Shown: positions 34,188 through 43,429 of the stretch, piece after piece
Layout: each line of letters starts with the position of its first letter
How positions within the stretch are numbered: the stretch's first letter is position 1
NCBI GenBank assembly: GCA_029204225.1
Contig: CM055098.1
Location: 7,730,246 to 7,794,245 of the forward strand
Length of the DNA stretch: 64,000 nt
Reading direction: 5' to 3'
Origin: Diphasiastrum complanatum
Lineage: Eukaryota > Streptophyta > Lycopodiopsida > Lycopodiales > Lycopodiaceae
Made by a program: the position numbers and the translations under genes
Notes under the pieces: model-generated
What the model was told of the DNA's origin: nothing
The model's input: only the letters and a program-made list of their open reading frames with translations
Databases searched by the model: none

Positions 34188-34435
34188 TATGGTACATGAC
34201 AAGTACACTAGTTTCACACGTGGGAATAGGCTCCACACATGTGTGTTTATCTATATACAAGATTTTTGGCCTCTACCAAGCTTATTTTTGCATTTTTCAC
34301 ACTCCTCCTCAAAAATCTAGCTTGGTAAATCTAGCTTGATGGAAAATATGATGATCTTGAACTTGACTCCATGGGCTGAATTTTGCTGGTTCAAAAGGTG
34401 TGAAGATCAGCCAATGAGCTTGATGTGATCTGAAA

Positions 34436-35392
34436 TCACCATATCCATGATAGTGCTTCTTTGATGTTGACATCTTTGATGAGCTTGAGAGCTTTGCACC
34501 ATCCTAGCACCTCCAAAATTGATTCCTTCCAATTTTCATGTAGATGCTTGACCTTGAGGCTTGCTCCTTCACATGAGATATGATCCTCTTTCCCTTGAAA
34601 TGTGAGCCACATGGGTTCAACCATGTTTCTTGAGTTTCTTTTTGGAATCACAACTTGAGAAGGTCTCTCCTCCTCAATCCTTGGCACACTTGAATTTTGA
34701 GATGACTCCTTAAGATCCTCTTCATGATGCTCCTTCTTGATGGAAACCCGAGACCTCCATATCTCATAATGATCACAACAAGTATGACCATTCAATATGC
34801 ACTTCCTATGATTATCAAGATTACTTATGCTAGAAACATAAGTCCAAAAATCACCACAACTTGGCATGATTTTTCCAATATTGAAATCAAAAGGTATCTC
34901 CATCTCAATAAGGCTAACTACTTGCTTATGGATATAAGTGTCCACTTTGGATGCTTCACTTATTCTCATAAGAAGTTTACAACTTGCCTTTAGGATTGAA
35001 AACATACAATTTTCATCTTTATGAATGAACACATCATTCATGATCTTATTGAAACCAAAAGATCCTACATTATGAAGCTTACAAGGAAAACATATTTTGC
35101 TATCTTTTAAGGCATCACACTCAACTAGTATTGCCTTAATCCACCTTTGAGATACAAAAATCTCTTCAAAGCAAAATGGTTCTTCATAAGTTGACATGAG
35201 AGCATAAATGAAACTATTTTCATTTTGTGATTGCTCCTTATTCTTGATTGATATCTCTTGGATCATAACAATAAGTTTGAACTTATCTAAAGTTCCAAGC
35301 AAAATACTTTCCAAGGACATAAAATAAATCCAAGTTACTTTCATGAAAGTGACATCTATCTTTGCATCTTGAACCAAACAATGCACTTCCAA
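34436..35392 (-). CDS. 318-aa reading frame of the non-autonomous element
   Basis: An intact minus-strand frame between the zinc-knuckle remnant and the polypurine tract of the 27.0-37.5 kb element. I see no catalytic motif of protease, integrase or RT. Residues about 75-105 (EEPFCFEEIFVSQRWIKAI...ECDAL) resemble the start of a Copia RT domain, and IPKRNSRNMVEP near 245 resembles the linker before it, but in reversed order. A CGDFWTYV and a CILNGHTCCDHYE stretch are cysteine-rich. It could be a rearranged pol remnant that happens to stay open, or a small element-specific protein. Expression is unproven. Confidence 0.4.
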   Translation of the reverse strand: MEVHCLVQDAKIDVTFMKVTWIYFMSLESILLGTLDKFKLIVMIQEISIKNKEQSQNENSFIYALMSTYEEPFCFEEIFVSQRWIKAILVECDALKDSKICFPCKLHNVGSFGFNKIMNDVFIHKDENCMFSILKASCKLLMRISEASKVDTYIHKQVVSLIEMEIPFDFNIGKIMPSCGDFWTYVSSISNLDNHRKCILNGHTCCDHYEIWRSRVSIKKEHHEEDLKESSQNSSVPRIEEERPSQVVIPKRNSRNMVEPMWLTFQGKEDHISCEGASLKVKHLHENWKESILEVLGWCKALKLIKDVNIKEALSWIW

Positions 35393-35467
35393 ATGAAAAA
35401 TTTCAAAAGATTTGACATGTGTTGTGATGGACTCTTGAAGACAAATCTTGCAAGTCCTTATGAGACT

Positions 35468-35752
35468 TTAAGCCTCATTCACCTTTCCACAAAGGAAACA
35501 CCTTTCCTTGGACTTGTCCATCTTGTATTTGCATTTCGAACTTGAAGCTCCATCCTTCACCTCGGCCCCCTTGTCTTGGTTCTCCTTGGATGGATTGGTC
35601 TTCTTTTTGTAGCATTTTGAGAAAATATATCCTCCCTTGCCACAAAGGTTGCACTTAGGATCCTTTCTTTCCTTCAATAGGATGCCACCTATTGATACCA
35701 TGTGAATAAAAACCTGTGATATGATTCTACAAATGTAATTTGTGACTTTCAA
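35468..35752 (-). pseudogene. Gag zinc-knuckle remnant
   Basis: A 94-codon minus-strand frame containing CNLCGKGGYIFSKC, a Copia gag-type knuckle with the histidine replaced by tyrosine, and a lysine-rich tail with RCFLCGK. The rest of gag is absent. It lies upstream of the 318-aa frame in the same element. Confidence 0.6.
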
Positions 35753-37347
35753 GAGACTAGTTTGAACATCTTCAATAATCTAGAATGATCTACAAAAGAT
35801 CTAGCTCACAAACCTAAGAATCAATCTTCACACTAATGACTAGTCACTTGGAAACTTTGCTTTGATCACTAAGACAAAAGCACACAATCTTTGAATCAAA
35901 TCACAAAAGAAATCAGATCCAATCTCCTATTGGACTCATCAAATACCAATGACTCTTTTTTTTGAAAGTTGAAATGGATATAAAAAGATTTGACACCTAG
36001 ATTTTCCTTTTCACTTAACTAGTTCTCTCAACACTTGAGATTCTCGAACAAAAGATGGATTTTGTTTCAAACACATGAAAATCGAACTTAATCACTTCTT
36101 TTGGACTCACTCTTGACCCAAATAACCTCACTCTTGAGATTTAGAATGAATTTGATTTGTTTTGAAAACAAACTATACCACCAATTTTTCACAAAGCTAA
36201 AAAATTAGACAACTAGAGATTCACAAAGATCTCAACCATGCATGAATACTCAAATATGGACTCCTCCTCATTCTAGACATCCAATGGGATCACAAATTGA
36301 CCCTCACACTCTCACAAAGAAAGTTGAATAGAACTAATTTGAGTTTCATACATACTATGTCAATTTTTGCTCAACAAATTGAATTCAATCACTCCTATTG
36401 GATTCCACCAATTACTCTACCTTTTAAGACTTGGAATGAAATTCAAAATCAAAAGTTGTGATTTTTCTCACTAAGATATTGTGCTTCAAAGAGCTAATGC
36501 CACTTAGAAAGATTTGATCACATAGGAGAAGACAAATTCTTCACCAATAACAACGCAAAATGAGCTTCTAGATCTTGCCCTCTACAAAGGAAGGAACTCT
36601 TAGAAAATTGGATCTCTCTCTACACATTTGCCATAGACACCTTAATGACTCTTTTCAAACCTTACAATCACTCAAAGGAATTGAGTAGGGTTGAACAATG
36701 TGTCTTTTCTAGAACTCAATTTAAGCCAATCTATGTCAAATTCTACAAAAGATTTGCATAGATGTTCTATATGCACTAGAAACTCTCAAAGGTTTCACTT
36801 GGAGGACAGATCCAAGGATGCTTTCTAGCAAATTGATGCTTCTAAACTTGACCTTATCACTCTTGAACAAATCTAGAGTGATGGTACAATGGATTTCATC
36901 CTCTCACCTTGCATATCACTCCTTAATGTATGATTTTTAGCAAAATCTCTCTTAACTTCAACATACACTCAAAAACTCAGAGAAGATCAATTAATGCACC
37001 TATTTCAAAGCTTCAATTTTAATTTTTTGGCTGATCTAATCCAAGAACTAATCAAGGGATTAGATTTACTATAGAAAATGCTTGATTTTGCACCAAAAAT
37101 CACTCAAATTGGGTATGTGAGTCAAATTCTACAAATTTTTGAATTTTCTCAGCCAAAACCAGAGCTGTACGGCCTCACACGTGTGAAAAGGGTTCCTACA
37201 GCCCACAACAAGTTTTGGTCAAAAAATTTTGAGAATATCTATCAAATCCAACTTGCTACCCAAAATCTGACTAGTTTTCAAAAAACTGCTAATTTTGGCT
37301 TTGATTTGGATCTTTTAACCCTATCAATTTCAACAAAACCTCTTGTA
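35753..37347 (-). other. Leader of the non-autonomous element, repeat-rich
   Basis: Non-coding AT-rich leader next to the primer site. Variants of CTATTGGACTC recur near 35929, 36099 and 36395, pointing to degenerate repeats of about 150-170 bp. CACACGTGTG lies at 37176-37185. Confidence 0.5.
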
Positions 37348-37459
37348 CTTGGCTCTGATACCATGTGCAAAAAGTACAAAAAGGACCAAGAGTGGATCCT
37401 AATCTGATCCTCAAGAGGGATTGGATATTTCCTTGATCTATCAATCTACATAAGATAGG

Positions 37460-38345
37460 TCAATAATGCCCTCATTATTTGAAATTGTCCATTGAGTGAT
37501 CAAATTAGAGGAATATTTGATTTAGGACATTCAAATAGCTCGAATTTGATGTTTATCGCTCGAGATAGGTTGATATGCCTATGTTACAAGTTTGCTTCAT
37601 ATCACTCGATGAATCTCAAGTTTAGGATATTCGATTTGCTATAGTTTGATCTCTTATTGATGAAAGTAGCTCCTATCACTCGAGATAGCTCAAAATTGAT
37701 GTCTATCACTCAAGATAACTTGAATTTGATGCCACACATGTCTATCAATCAAAATAGCTCGATTTTGGATTGCTAGACTGCTTGAGTTTGTCTAGATTGC
37801 TCGAGTTCGACCCCTTATCAACAGAATTGACCCATATCACAAGACATAGATCAAATTTTAGATGATTTAATCGCGATAGCTCGATTTTGGCTATTATGTC
37901 CCTTGTCACTCGATCAAGTTTAAGTTTAGGACAATTGGATTGCTCGAGTTTGATTCCTTATGGATGAAAATGGCCCCTATCACTCGAAATAGTTCAACTT
38001 TGAGGTGTGTCAATCAAGATGGCTCAGTTTTGGCCTTTATCATTAGAAGTTGCTTCTAAAGTGATCAAATTCATGCAATCTCAAGCTTACATAATTTAGA
38101 TAGCTCAAATTTGATGCTAATCGCCCAAGCTGGCTCAAAGATCATGCCTAACATGTGGTTTTGGTCCTAGTCACTCGACATAATTCATTGATTGTATTCA
38201 AACTCGATCCATCTCAAGTTTACGACACTTACATCACTTGAGTTTGGTCTGGCCGTACTGATGGATTTGCCCCTACACTTGTGATTGCTCAAATTTCATT
38301 TTTATCACTTGAGGTAATTCGAATTTGATTCCTATGAGTGAGAAA
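37460..38345 (+). repeat. Degenerate ~30-bp tandem repeat, block 3
   Basis: Starts right at the truncated LTR end. It includes CCTATCACTCGAGATAGCTC (about 37672) followed by GATGTCTATCACTCAAGATA, and CATTGAGTGATCAAATTAG (37490), matching modules of the 21.1-22.0 kb block. Confidence 0.7.
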
Positions 38346-38369
38346 GCACAATTTTTTTTAGAACCTGTA

Positions 38370-38370
38370 C

Positions 38371-38406
<36 letters not shown>
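38370..38406. repeat. Poly-C and CT microsatellite
   Basis: A run of 12 C (38370-38381) runs into 13 CT units ending at 38406. Confidence 0.95.
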
Positions 38407-38609
38407 CATGCACGCACGAATGCTCGGAAAAACTTGTATAGTATAGGCATGAAACCAACACAATTTCTCAAAAACCAGTATAATAAAATTTCGACGATTT
38501 TTTGGATTAGCATAGGAACCCTGTTATGAGTAATAGTCTTAAAATAATCTAGAATCTTTATAATTGGAGTCCTTTTTGAGGATAACTCAAAAAACAGTTT
38601 GCTAGCACC

Positions 38610-39089
38610 GGCTCAAGCTCTCTCTCGCCCTTCTATGATGCAGTCGGGGTACCTGAAAGGCTAAGGGGTAAAAAGCACTAAAACCACCTGCATGAGGTGG
38701 ATGGCATGGGCCACGTCGATGGACGGACGACATGAGGTGTTGCACTGGCGCACCAGTTGCAAGTGGGCAGGAGGTGGATGCTCCACCAGGTATCCTGAAG
38801 ATTTTCGTTGGTTGCCATTTTGGCCATGGAGAGAAAGAGAAAGAGATTAAAATTTTGGGGCTTTTGGAGCTATTCGATCCTTGATTGGGTCTTGATTTTG
38901 GGGCTTTTAGAGCTCTTTGGGCCATACTTTCCCGCGCGATTCCTCTCCTCTGCTCGCCTTTCTCTCCTAGTCCACCCACCATCACGCTCGTCCTGCTCTC
39001 CTCTTACGTTCCATTGTTGCGCTCATCCACCATCGCGCTGATCCACCATCCCATCCCATGCTGATCCTGGTGATCGTCCGCCATCGCAG
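38610..39089 (+). other. GC-rich leader-like segment ending at a splice donor
   Basis: Clearly more GC-rich than its surroundings, with CACC/CATCGCGCT repeats (38980-39060) and a duplicated TTTTGGGGCTTTT (38860 and 38894). It ends CCGCCATCGCAG then GTACG, a good splice donor. It looks like a captured promoter or 5' untranslated exon upstream of the exon cluster. No convincing protein on either strand. Confidence 0.4.
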
Positions 39090-39530
39090 GTACGTAGATG
39101 TTATATGTGTATCTGTTCTCTATCTGATAATCAGAAACATTCTGAGCTACTCACCATTCCTGAATCCATATTAAGTTCTAACTCCAAAATCGTAAAGCAA
39201 CATCGCAACAATGTGACGTGCCGGCACAACTGCAGACGAGATTTAGCTCGAATCACACAGATGTGGGGATAACTTAGATTGGAATAGGTTAAAAATGAGC
39301 TTGAGAATTACATCACCTCATTCTCGTAAAACATGGCTTAATTCAGGAATGCTGTAAGATTTCAGTTGCAATCTTTCATCTGTTAACGAATAATATTAGA
39401 TATTAAATTCTTTGAAATAGAAGATCCTCGGTATCCAGTTGTCTTGTGACTAGTTCGATAAGATCAAGCTCTTGAGAAATATCTGGCCGATTGGTAGTGC
39501 TGGTCATTCCAGCCTGCCATTCATACAAGG

Positions 39531-40234
39531 TTATGGGGCATTTCTGCCGCAGGATTTTGTGCTGATCACATACTCTTCAAGAAGCAATTCAGGAAAATCG
39601 TTTCTGTTTTCGGTAGTCGTTCCCTGTGCTTCTGCTATTTCTGAGAAACGACATGGAGGCATGCCACTGCCAAGGCTCGCATCAAATGCATTTTCATGTG
39701 TTGATGTACTTATCATGCAATTCATGCAATAAGAACTTTCCGTCTTGGCAGAAGCCAAATAGTTATCCATGCACCTATCGCTTGGCTTGGTTGCCATGGC
39801 AGAAATATGATTTCGCATTTGTTCGAGATCACTGCTCCCCTTAGTCGGAGTGTATCCACATTCAGAAGTTTCTGACGTTGAATGTAATCTGAGTCGATGA
39901 CGAAGTAATCTGATAAGCAATTTAATGGAGCTCCTAATGAAAGCGCGTCTAGCTTGTCGTTTTATGAAGATATTAAACTATCCTTCTCAATATTTGACAT
40001 CTCATCCTGCAAAAATTTCATATCAAGTTGATGACATAATTTAATTTCCTGCAAAACTGGTAGAGGTAGTCGTCGAGAATCTAAAGCTTCCTCAGGCAGA
40101 AATGTTATATCAGGAAGATATTGGGTAGCACTGACCGGGTTACTGTCAAGACCTATTTTATTTGTGAGATTATTTAGACAGAATAGTAGAGGCTCAGAAT
40201 TATTGTCGGCATCCATGTTAGCCTGTATCTGCAC
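39531..40234 (-). pseudogene. Unrecognised coding-like sequence, two frames
   Basis: Two minus-strand frames (39962-40234, 90 codons, starting MDADNN; and 39531-39920, 129 codons) are joined by a further open stretch in a third frame (NDKLDALSLGAPLNCLSDYF). Composition is that of a soluble, Ser/Glu/Leu-rich plant protein, not low-complexity noise, so I suspect a real gene fragment with frameshifts. I do not recognise the family. It is the only piece of this region on the minus strand. Confidence 0.4.
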
Positions 40235-40280
40235 GGACCATGGAAATTGAACCGGTACGTTCTCTCTCTCATGTTTTCAG

Positions 40281-40578
40281 GGCGGATATGGTGAAAAAAA
40301 CAAACGGGATCTACTTTCCTGAAGAGGTAATTGTTTTTAAGTTCTCTTTATAGAGTGATAATGTTCTTGCATCTAGATGCCCCAGCCATCAGATCTTGTG
40401 AAGCGCTTAAAGCTTCTTGTTGAATGCTGAAATTCCATAGCTTTTTGACAACTGCTCGCAACTGTTACTGATCTTTGAGCTCCCTGTATTTTGTCAGAGG
40501 CTATGCAAGTGGTTTGCACAGCTTCTACTTGCAGTGAATTATCTGCATTCCAGTCGAGTGCTTCATAGGGATCTCAAG
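40281..40578 (+). pseudogene. NEK-type protein kinase, two exons
   Basis: Exon 40281-40326 follows TTTTCAG and encodes ADMVKKTNGIYFPEE; exon 40498-40578 follows TTGTCAG and encodes RLCKWFAQLLLAVNYLHS then SRVLHRDLK. This is the alpha-helix and HRD catalytic loop of NIMA-related kinases, Ser/Thr kinases of microtubules and cell expansion. Both junctions have GT donors (GTAATT, GTATGTC) and phases match, so the exons would splice. The glycine loop, the activation segment after HRDLK and the C-terminal part are missing: the next sequence belongs to a P450. No frameshift inside the pieces. A fragment, not a functional kinase. Confidence 0.8.
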
Positions 40579-40621
40579 GTATGTCAACCTAACATCATAT
40601 AAGATTCAATCTCAACTTCTT

Positions 40622-41245
40622 TGCAAGTCATTTGTGGGATTCTACCCTCCGTCTGTATCTGCTCTGTTAAGTTTTCCCTCCGCCCTGTCACAAGAGATGA
40701 GAGCTAAAATTTACAAAACTGTTCGTGATTCATTGCAATCTGACCTGATACGGAACAAGATGGCAAAAATGGATATTATCACGAGATGGGTTCTAAGTTC
40801 ATGGGATAATCAGCTGTATGTGGTCACATTCCAAGAAGCCCGGAAGGTATGCATATCTTCAGTTTCATGTAGAATGTAAGCTGTAGCTTCTCATAGTCTG
40901 TTAGGCGAAAGTAGATTATTCAATATAACGTATATATTTTTGATGCAATAGATAGCATTCAGGGATCTCCATTTGTTGTGTGATTGTTTGAATAGTCTAA
41001 GGTTGTCACTTCTTGCGGGCATGAACTTCAGTATTAGGAAATTTGATGCAGATTTCTTGTGAAATCTGATTGAATTGGATTCCCAGTTATAGTTAGCCTT
41101 CCAACTAGTTTTGGACTTCAGCGCTGGAATGGCACCATCTCCTGATACAATGAAAGTCATAGACGATTTTAGATATGTCATCAAAGGGATGGTATCGTCT
41201 ATGCAGTTAAACATTCCAGGAACAAGCTATCACATGGCTCTCGAG
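40622..41245 (+). pseudogene. Cytochrome P450 (CYP85 clan-like), two exons
   Basis: Piece one (about 40622-40846) encodes FVGFYPPSVSALLSFPSAL, MRAKIYKTVRDSL and SSWDNQLYVVTFQEARK, the substrate-recognition and C-helix region of plant CYP85-clan P450s (usual W is in SSW). Piece two, 41109-41245, encodes IDDFRYVIKGMVSSMQLNIP then GTSYHMALE, the family's F.....KG......N.PGT.(Y/F)..AL block. Donors GTATGC and GTATTT flank them and phases join if one intervening exon is missing. The heme-binding FxxGxRxCxG and I-helix are absent. Membrane oxidoreductase by family; which subfamily I cannot say. Confidence 0.65.
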
Positions 41246-42156
41246 GTATTTAACACCGTTTTAAGTGTGAAATTAGCTCACTTTTTTGCTAACTAATTTG
41301 TGTAGTATACTTTGATGGATGCAGCATTCTTGATATGGACCTTTCTTAATTATCTGTGATCAAAAAAGGCAGCAAGTTTTGGAAGCTTTCTCACCTGTGG
41401 TAAAGAAAAGGAGATTAGAGAATTTTGTGTATATGGAATGTTCTTTGAAAAGTTATGATGGCATAGATGTGTTGGTTTCATTGGTTAGTCCTTGTCGTGA
41501 AGTCTAATTGTTATTTAATTCAGAGATTTTAAAAGTATGGTAGTAGATTTCAAGAGTCTAAAGTTTTGCTGTAGAAAATAAACTCAATTAATAGTTTAAA
41601 CTAAGAATTTAACATATGCTATATAAGAATGCGATTTTCCACATACAGAGTAGTCTTTTTAATTTTCTTAATAGATTAAAAAACAAATTTTGATAAATTT
41701 TCCTATGTAAGAAATTGATGTCAACTACATAGGATATAATTTTCCTACATAGAAAAGTGTGTGGCTTTGTGGTTTCTGTTTATTATGTAGGAAAAATATT
41801 TCCTATTAAGTTTTCTATATAGGATAGTGTGATTTTGTGGTTTGTGTTTCTTATGTAGGAAAAATATTTCCTGTCTAGGAATCTAAAATGTTGCTTTTCC
41901 TAGGTTGTCAAAGTAGGAAAGTGTTGCACTTTTCCTAGTTTTCACTTTCCTAGTTGCATTCATATCTCTTTTTTTCCTATCTAGAAACATGTCATATTTT
42001 TTTTGTGGGTGGCATAGAACTCCAGTTTTCATTGTTCATTTATCATCCGACTAGTTCACTGTGAGATGTAATCTTACATCTGAACATCAGGATATATAGA
42101 TATATCCGTTTTCCTGCTTGAGTATATATGCTGAATATGCTTCCTTTTGATCCTAG
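41246..42156. other. Intron-like spacer in the exon cluster
   Basis: T-rich non-coding sequence. It contains a direct repeat of about 70 bp around GTGGTTT(C/G)TGTTTATTATGTAGG-like strings (41757-41815 and 41826-41885), each with TATGTAGGAAAAATATTTCC. The end, CTTTTGATCCTAG, is a plausible splice acceptor for the next exon. Confidence 0.5.
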
Positions 42157-42448
42157 ATATAGAAGGCAAGAGGAGCTCGCAGCAAGAAGATCCAAATGAT
42201 TGCTCTCCAACTAGCAGTACCCGCTCACCTTTTCAGATGGACGTGATTCGGATAACAGAGAGTAACTATGCGAAGATGGAGAGGGACAGGGAGAGACACA
42301 AGAACTGGATGATTGGACTTGTGAGATCAACTCTAGGGGAGCAAGTGATGAAGATGAGGGATGCAATCAACGGAAAAAGCTACGCCTCTCAAAGGAGCAG
42401 TTTGCACTTTTAGAAGAAAGCTTCAAAGACCATAGCACGCTGAATCCG
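42157..42448 (+). pseudogene. HD-Zip class II transcription factor, homeobox exon
   Basis: The 3' half encodes ASDEDEGCNQRKKLRLSKEQ, then FALLEESFKDHSTLNP, the N-terminal acidic stretch, homeodomain arm and helix 1 of HD-Zip II proteins (nuclear DNA-binding regulators of shade and auxin responses). It ends CCG with donor GTATGTT, the family's usual exon junction. The 5' part reads DCSPTSSTRSPFQMDV in another frame, as in the serine-rich N-terminal region. A frameshift and in-frame TAA near 42262 separate the two. Helices 2-3 and the leucine zipper are missing downstream. Confidence 0.8.
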
Positions 42449-42857
42449 GTATGTTATAGGGTTCCTAAGTTGAAGCTTTTACTTAACCATGATCGCACAT
42501 TCATCATTCAATCTGATGGTTTTTCTTATGTCTGTTCGTGATCTTTGAATATGGCAATTGTACTCAGCTGGCTCATATTCAAAGGGATGAGGGTCTGTGA
42601 TCTCACCATTTGCAAAAGGTTGTAGCAGCTATTTCCAAATCCTATTTTCCAAGTTCCAATCAATATTGGACGATGCATGCAAGCGCTACGATTGCTGTGA
42701 GATAGTTTAGTAGCATGTTCTACTAGAAACTGTCATAGTATTCTTATAAATAATTATGTTGCTTTATTACTAATAGTAATGTGATTTAGACTCACAAAGT
42801 ATAGATAATCATATTGAGAGTGACTGGATGCTTGCTTGCTGATCGGAATGCTGCCAG

Positions 42858-42936
42858 GTATCTGCATCAAGTGGAAGAATTTAAATGCCTTCTACGCATC
42901 CTTCCAATCTGGGCGACAGACGATCCGCCATCGCAG
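42858..42936 (+). pseudogene. Probable NPF (NRT1/PTR) transporter exon fragment
   Basis: After CTGCCAG the sequence encodes HQVEEFKCLLRILPIWAT, matching the (Q/E)VEE.K...R.LPIWATG loop and helix conserved in plant nitrate/peptide transporters. It then reads DDPPSQ and ends at a donor GTGCG. A single exon piece of about 25 residues; membrane topology cannot be assessed. The last 14 bases, CCGCCATCGCAGGT, are identical to the donor region at 39078-39091. Confidence 0.6.
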
Positions 42937-42937
42937 G

Positions 42938-42941
<4 letters not shown>

Positions 42942-42985
<44 letters not shown>
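42942..42985. repeat. CT microsatellite, 22 units
   Basis: (CT)22 beginning five bases after a splice donor, within the putative intron. Confidence 0.95.
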
Positions 42986-42988
<3 letters not shown>

Positions 42989-43136
42989 GTTGTTCTTTCA
43001 AATGAATATTCATCTACTGTCTTCACCGTTCAAAAATGATCATTGAGGGCGATGTTAAGTATCGTGAGATTGAAGAATCTGCAGGTTTTTATTTTTGGCG
43101 AGGTAAGGTCCATTGTTAACATCTCGCCATCTGTGC

Positions 43137-43415
43137 TCAGGTCGTGGTGGCAACTTATACTGCGGGTAGAAGAGGAAAGCGCCTTCCATATGGCCCATCT
43201 GTAGTATGACTTTCGATTATATATATGATAAGATTTGTTCATCACACTCGGTGTTTTTCATACAGCTTCTCTGTTATGAGTATCTGATAGGAATAAGTTC
43301 TTTATCTATTTTTCAGCAGGTTGCTTCATGCTTGAATCGTGCAGGGTGTTGGTGCATCAATGACTTTTATGGGTGCAACAAGGCGTTCATGTGTGGTCTC
43401 CATTGCTAATGCAGG
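43137..43415 (+). pseudogene. Two further exon-like pieces, unassigned
   Basis: Between TGCTCAG and GTAGTATG (about 43141-43203) the frame gives VVVATYTAGRRGKRLPYGPS. Between an AG near 43345 and GTGACA (about 43346-43414) it gives GVGASMTFMGATRRSCVVSI then ANAG. Both look coding and have splice-like borders, but I do not recognise the families. They continue the same orientation as the four named fragments upstream. Confidence 0.35.
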
Positions 43416-43429
43416 TGACATAGAGTGCC

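Larger units (their letters stand above)
27033..37455 (-). mobile_element. Non-autonomous Copia-like element, split by a younger insertion
   Basis: In minus orientation: a truncated 5' LTR at 37364-37455; primer site TGGTATCAGAGCCAAG at 37348-37363; a long leader; a zinc-knuckle remnant and a 318-aa frame (34436-35752); polypurine tract GAGGAGGAG (34302-34311); and a 3' LTR at 34301-34193 continuing at 27756-27033 on the far side of the intact element. The reassembled 3' LTR is about 833 bp with ends TGTGAAAAATG and TTTTTTCACA. The two LTRs share AAGTACAAAAAGGACCAAG and following sequence. No RT catalytic motif, protease or integrase is present, so it depends on other Copia elements. The LTR holds CACACGTGTG at 27588. 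Confidence 0.8.

Noticed and set aside
38602-38985. 127-codon minus-strand frame in the GC-rich segment
   Set aside because: Biased composition from GC-rich repeats, no domain, and it opposes a likely leader exon.
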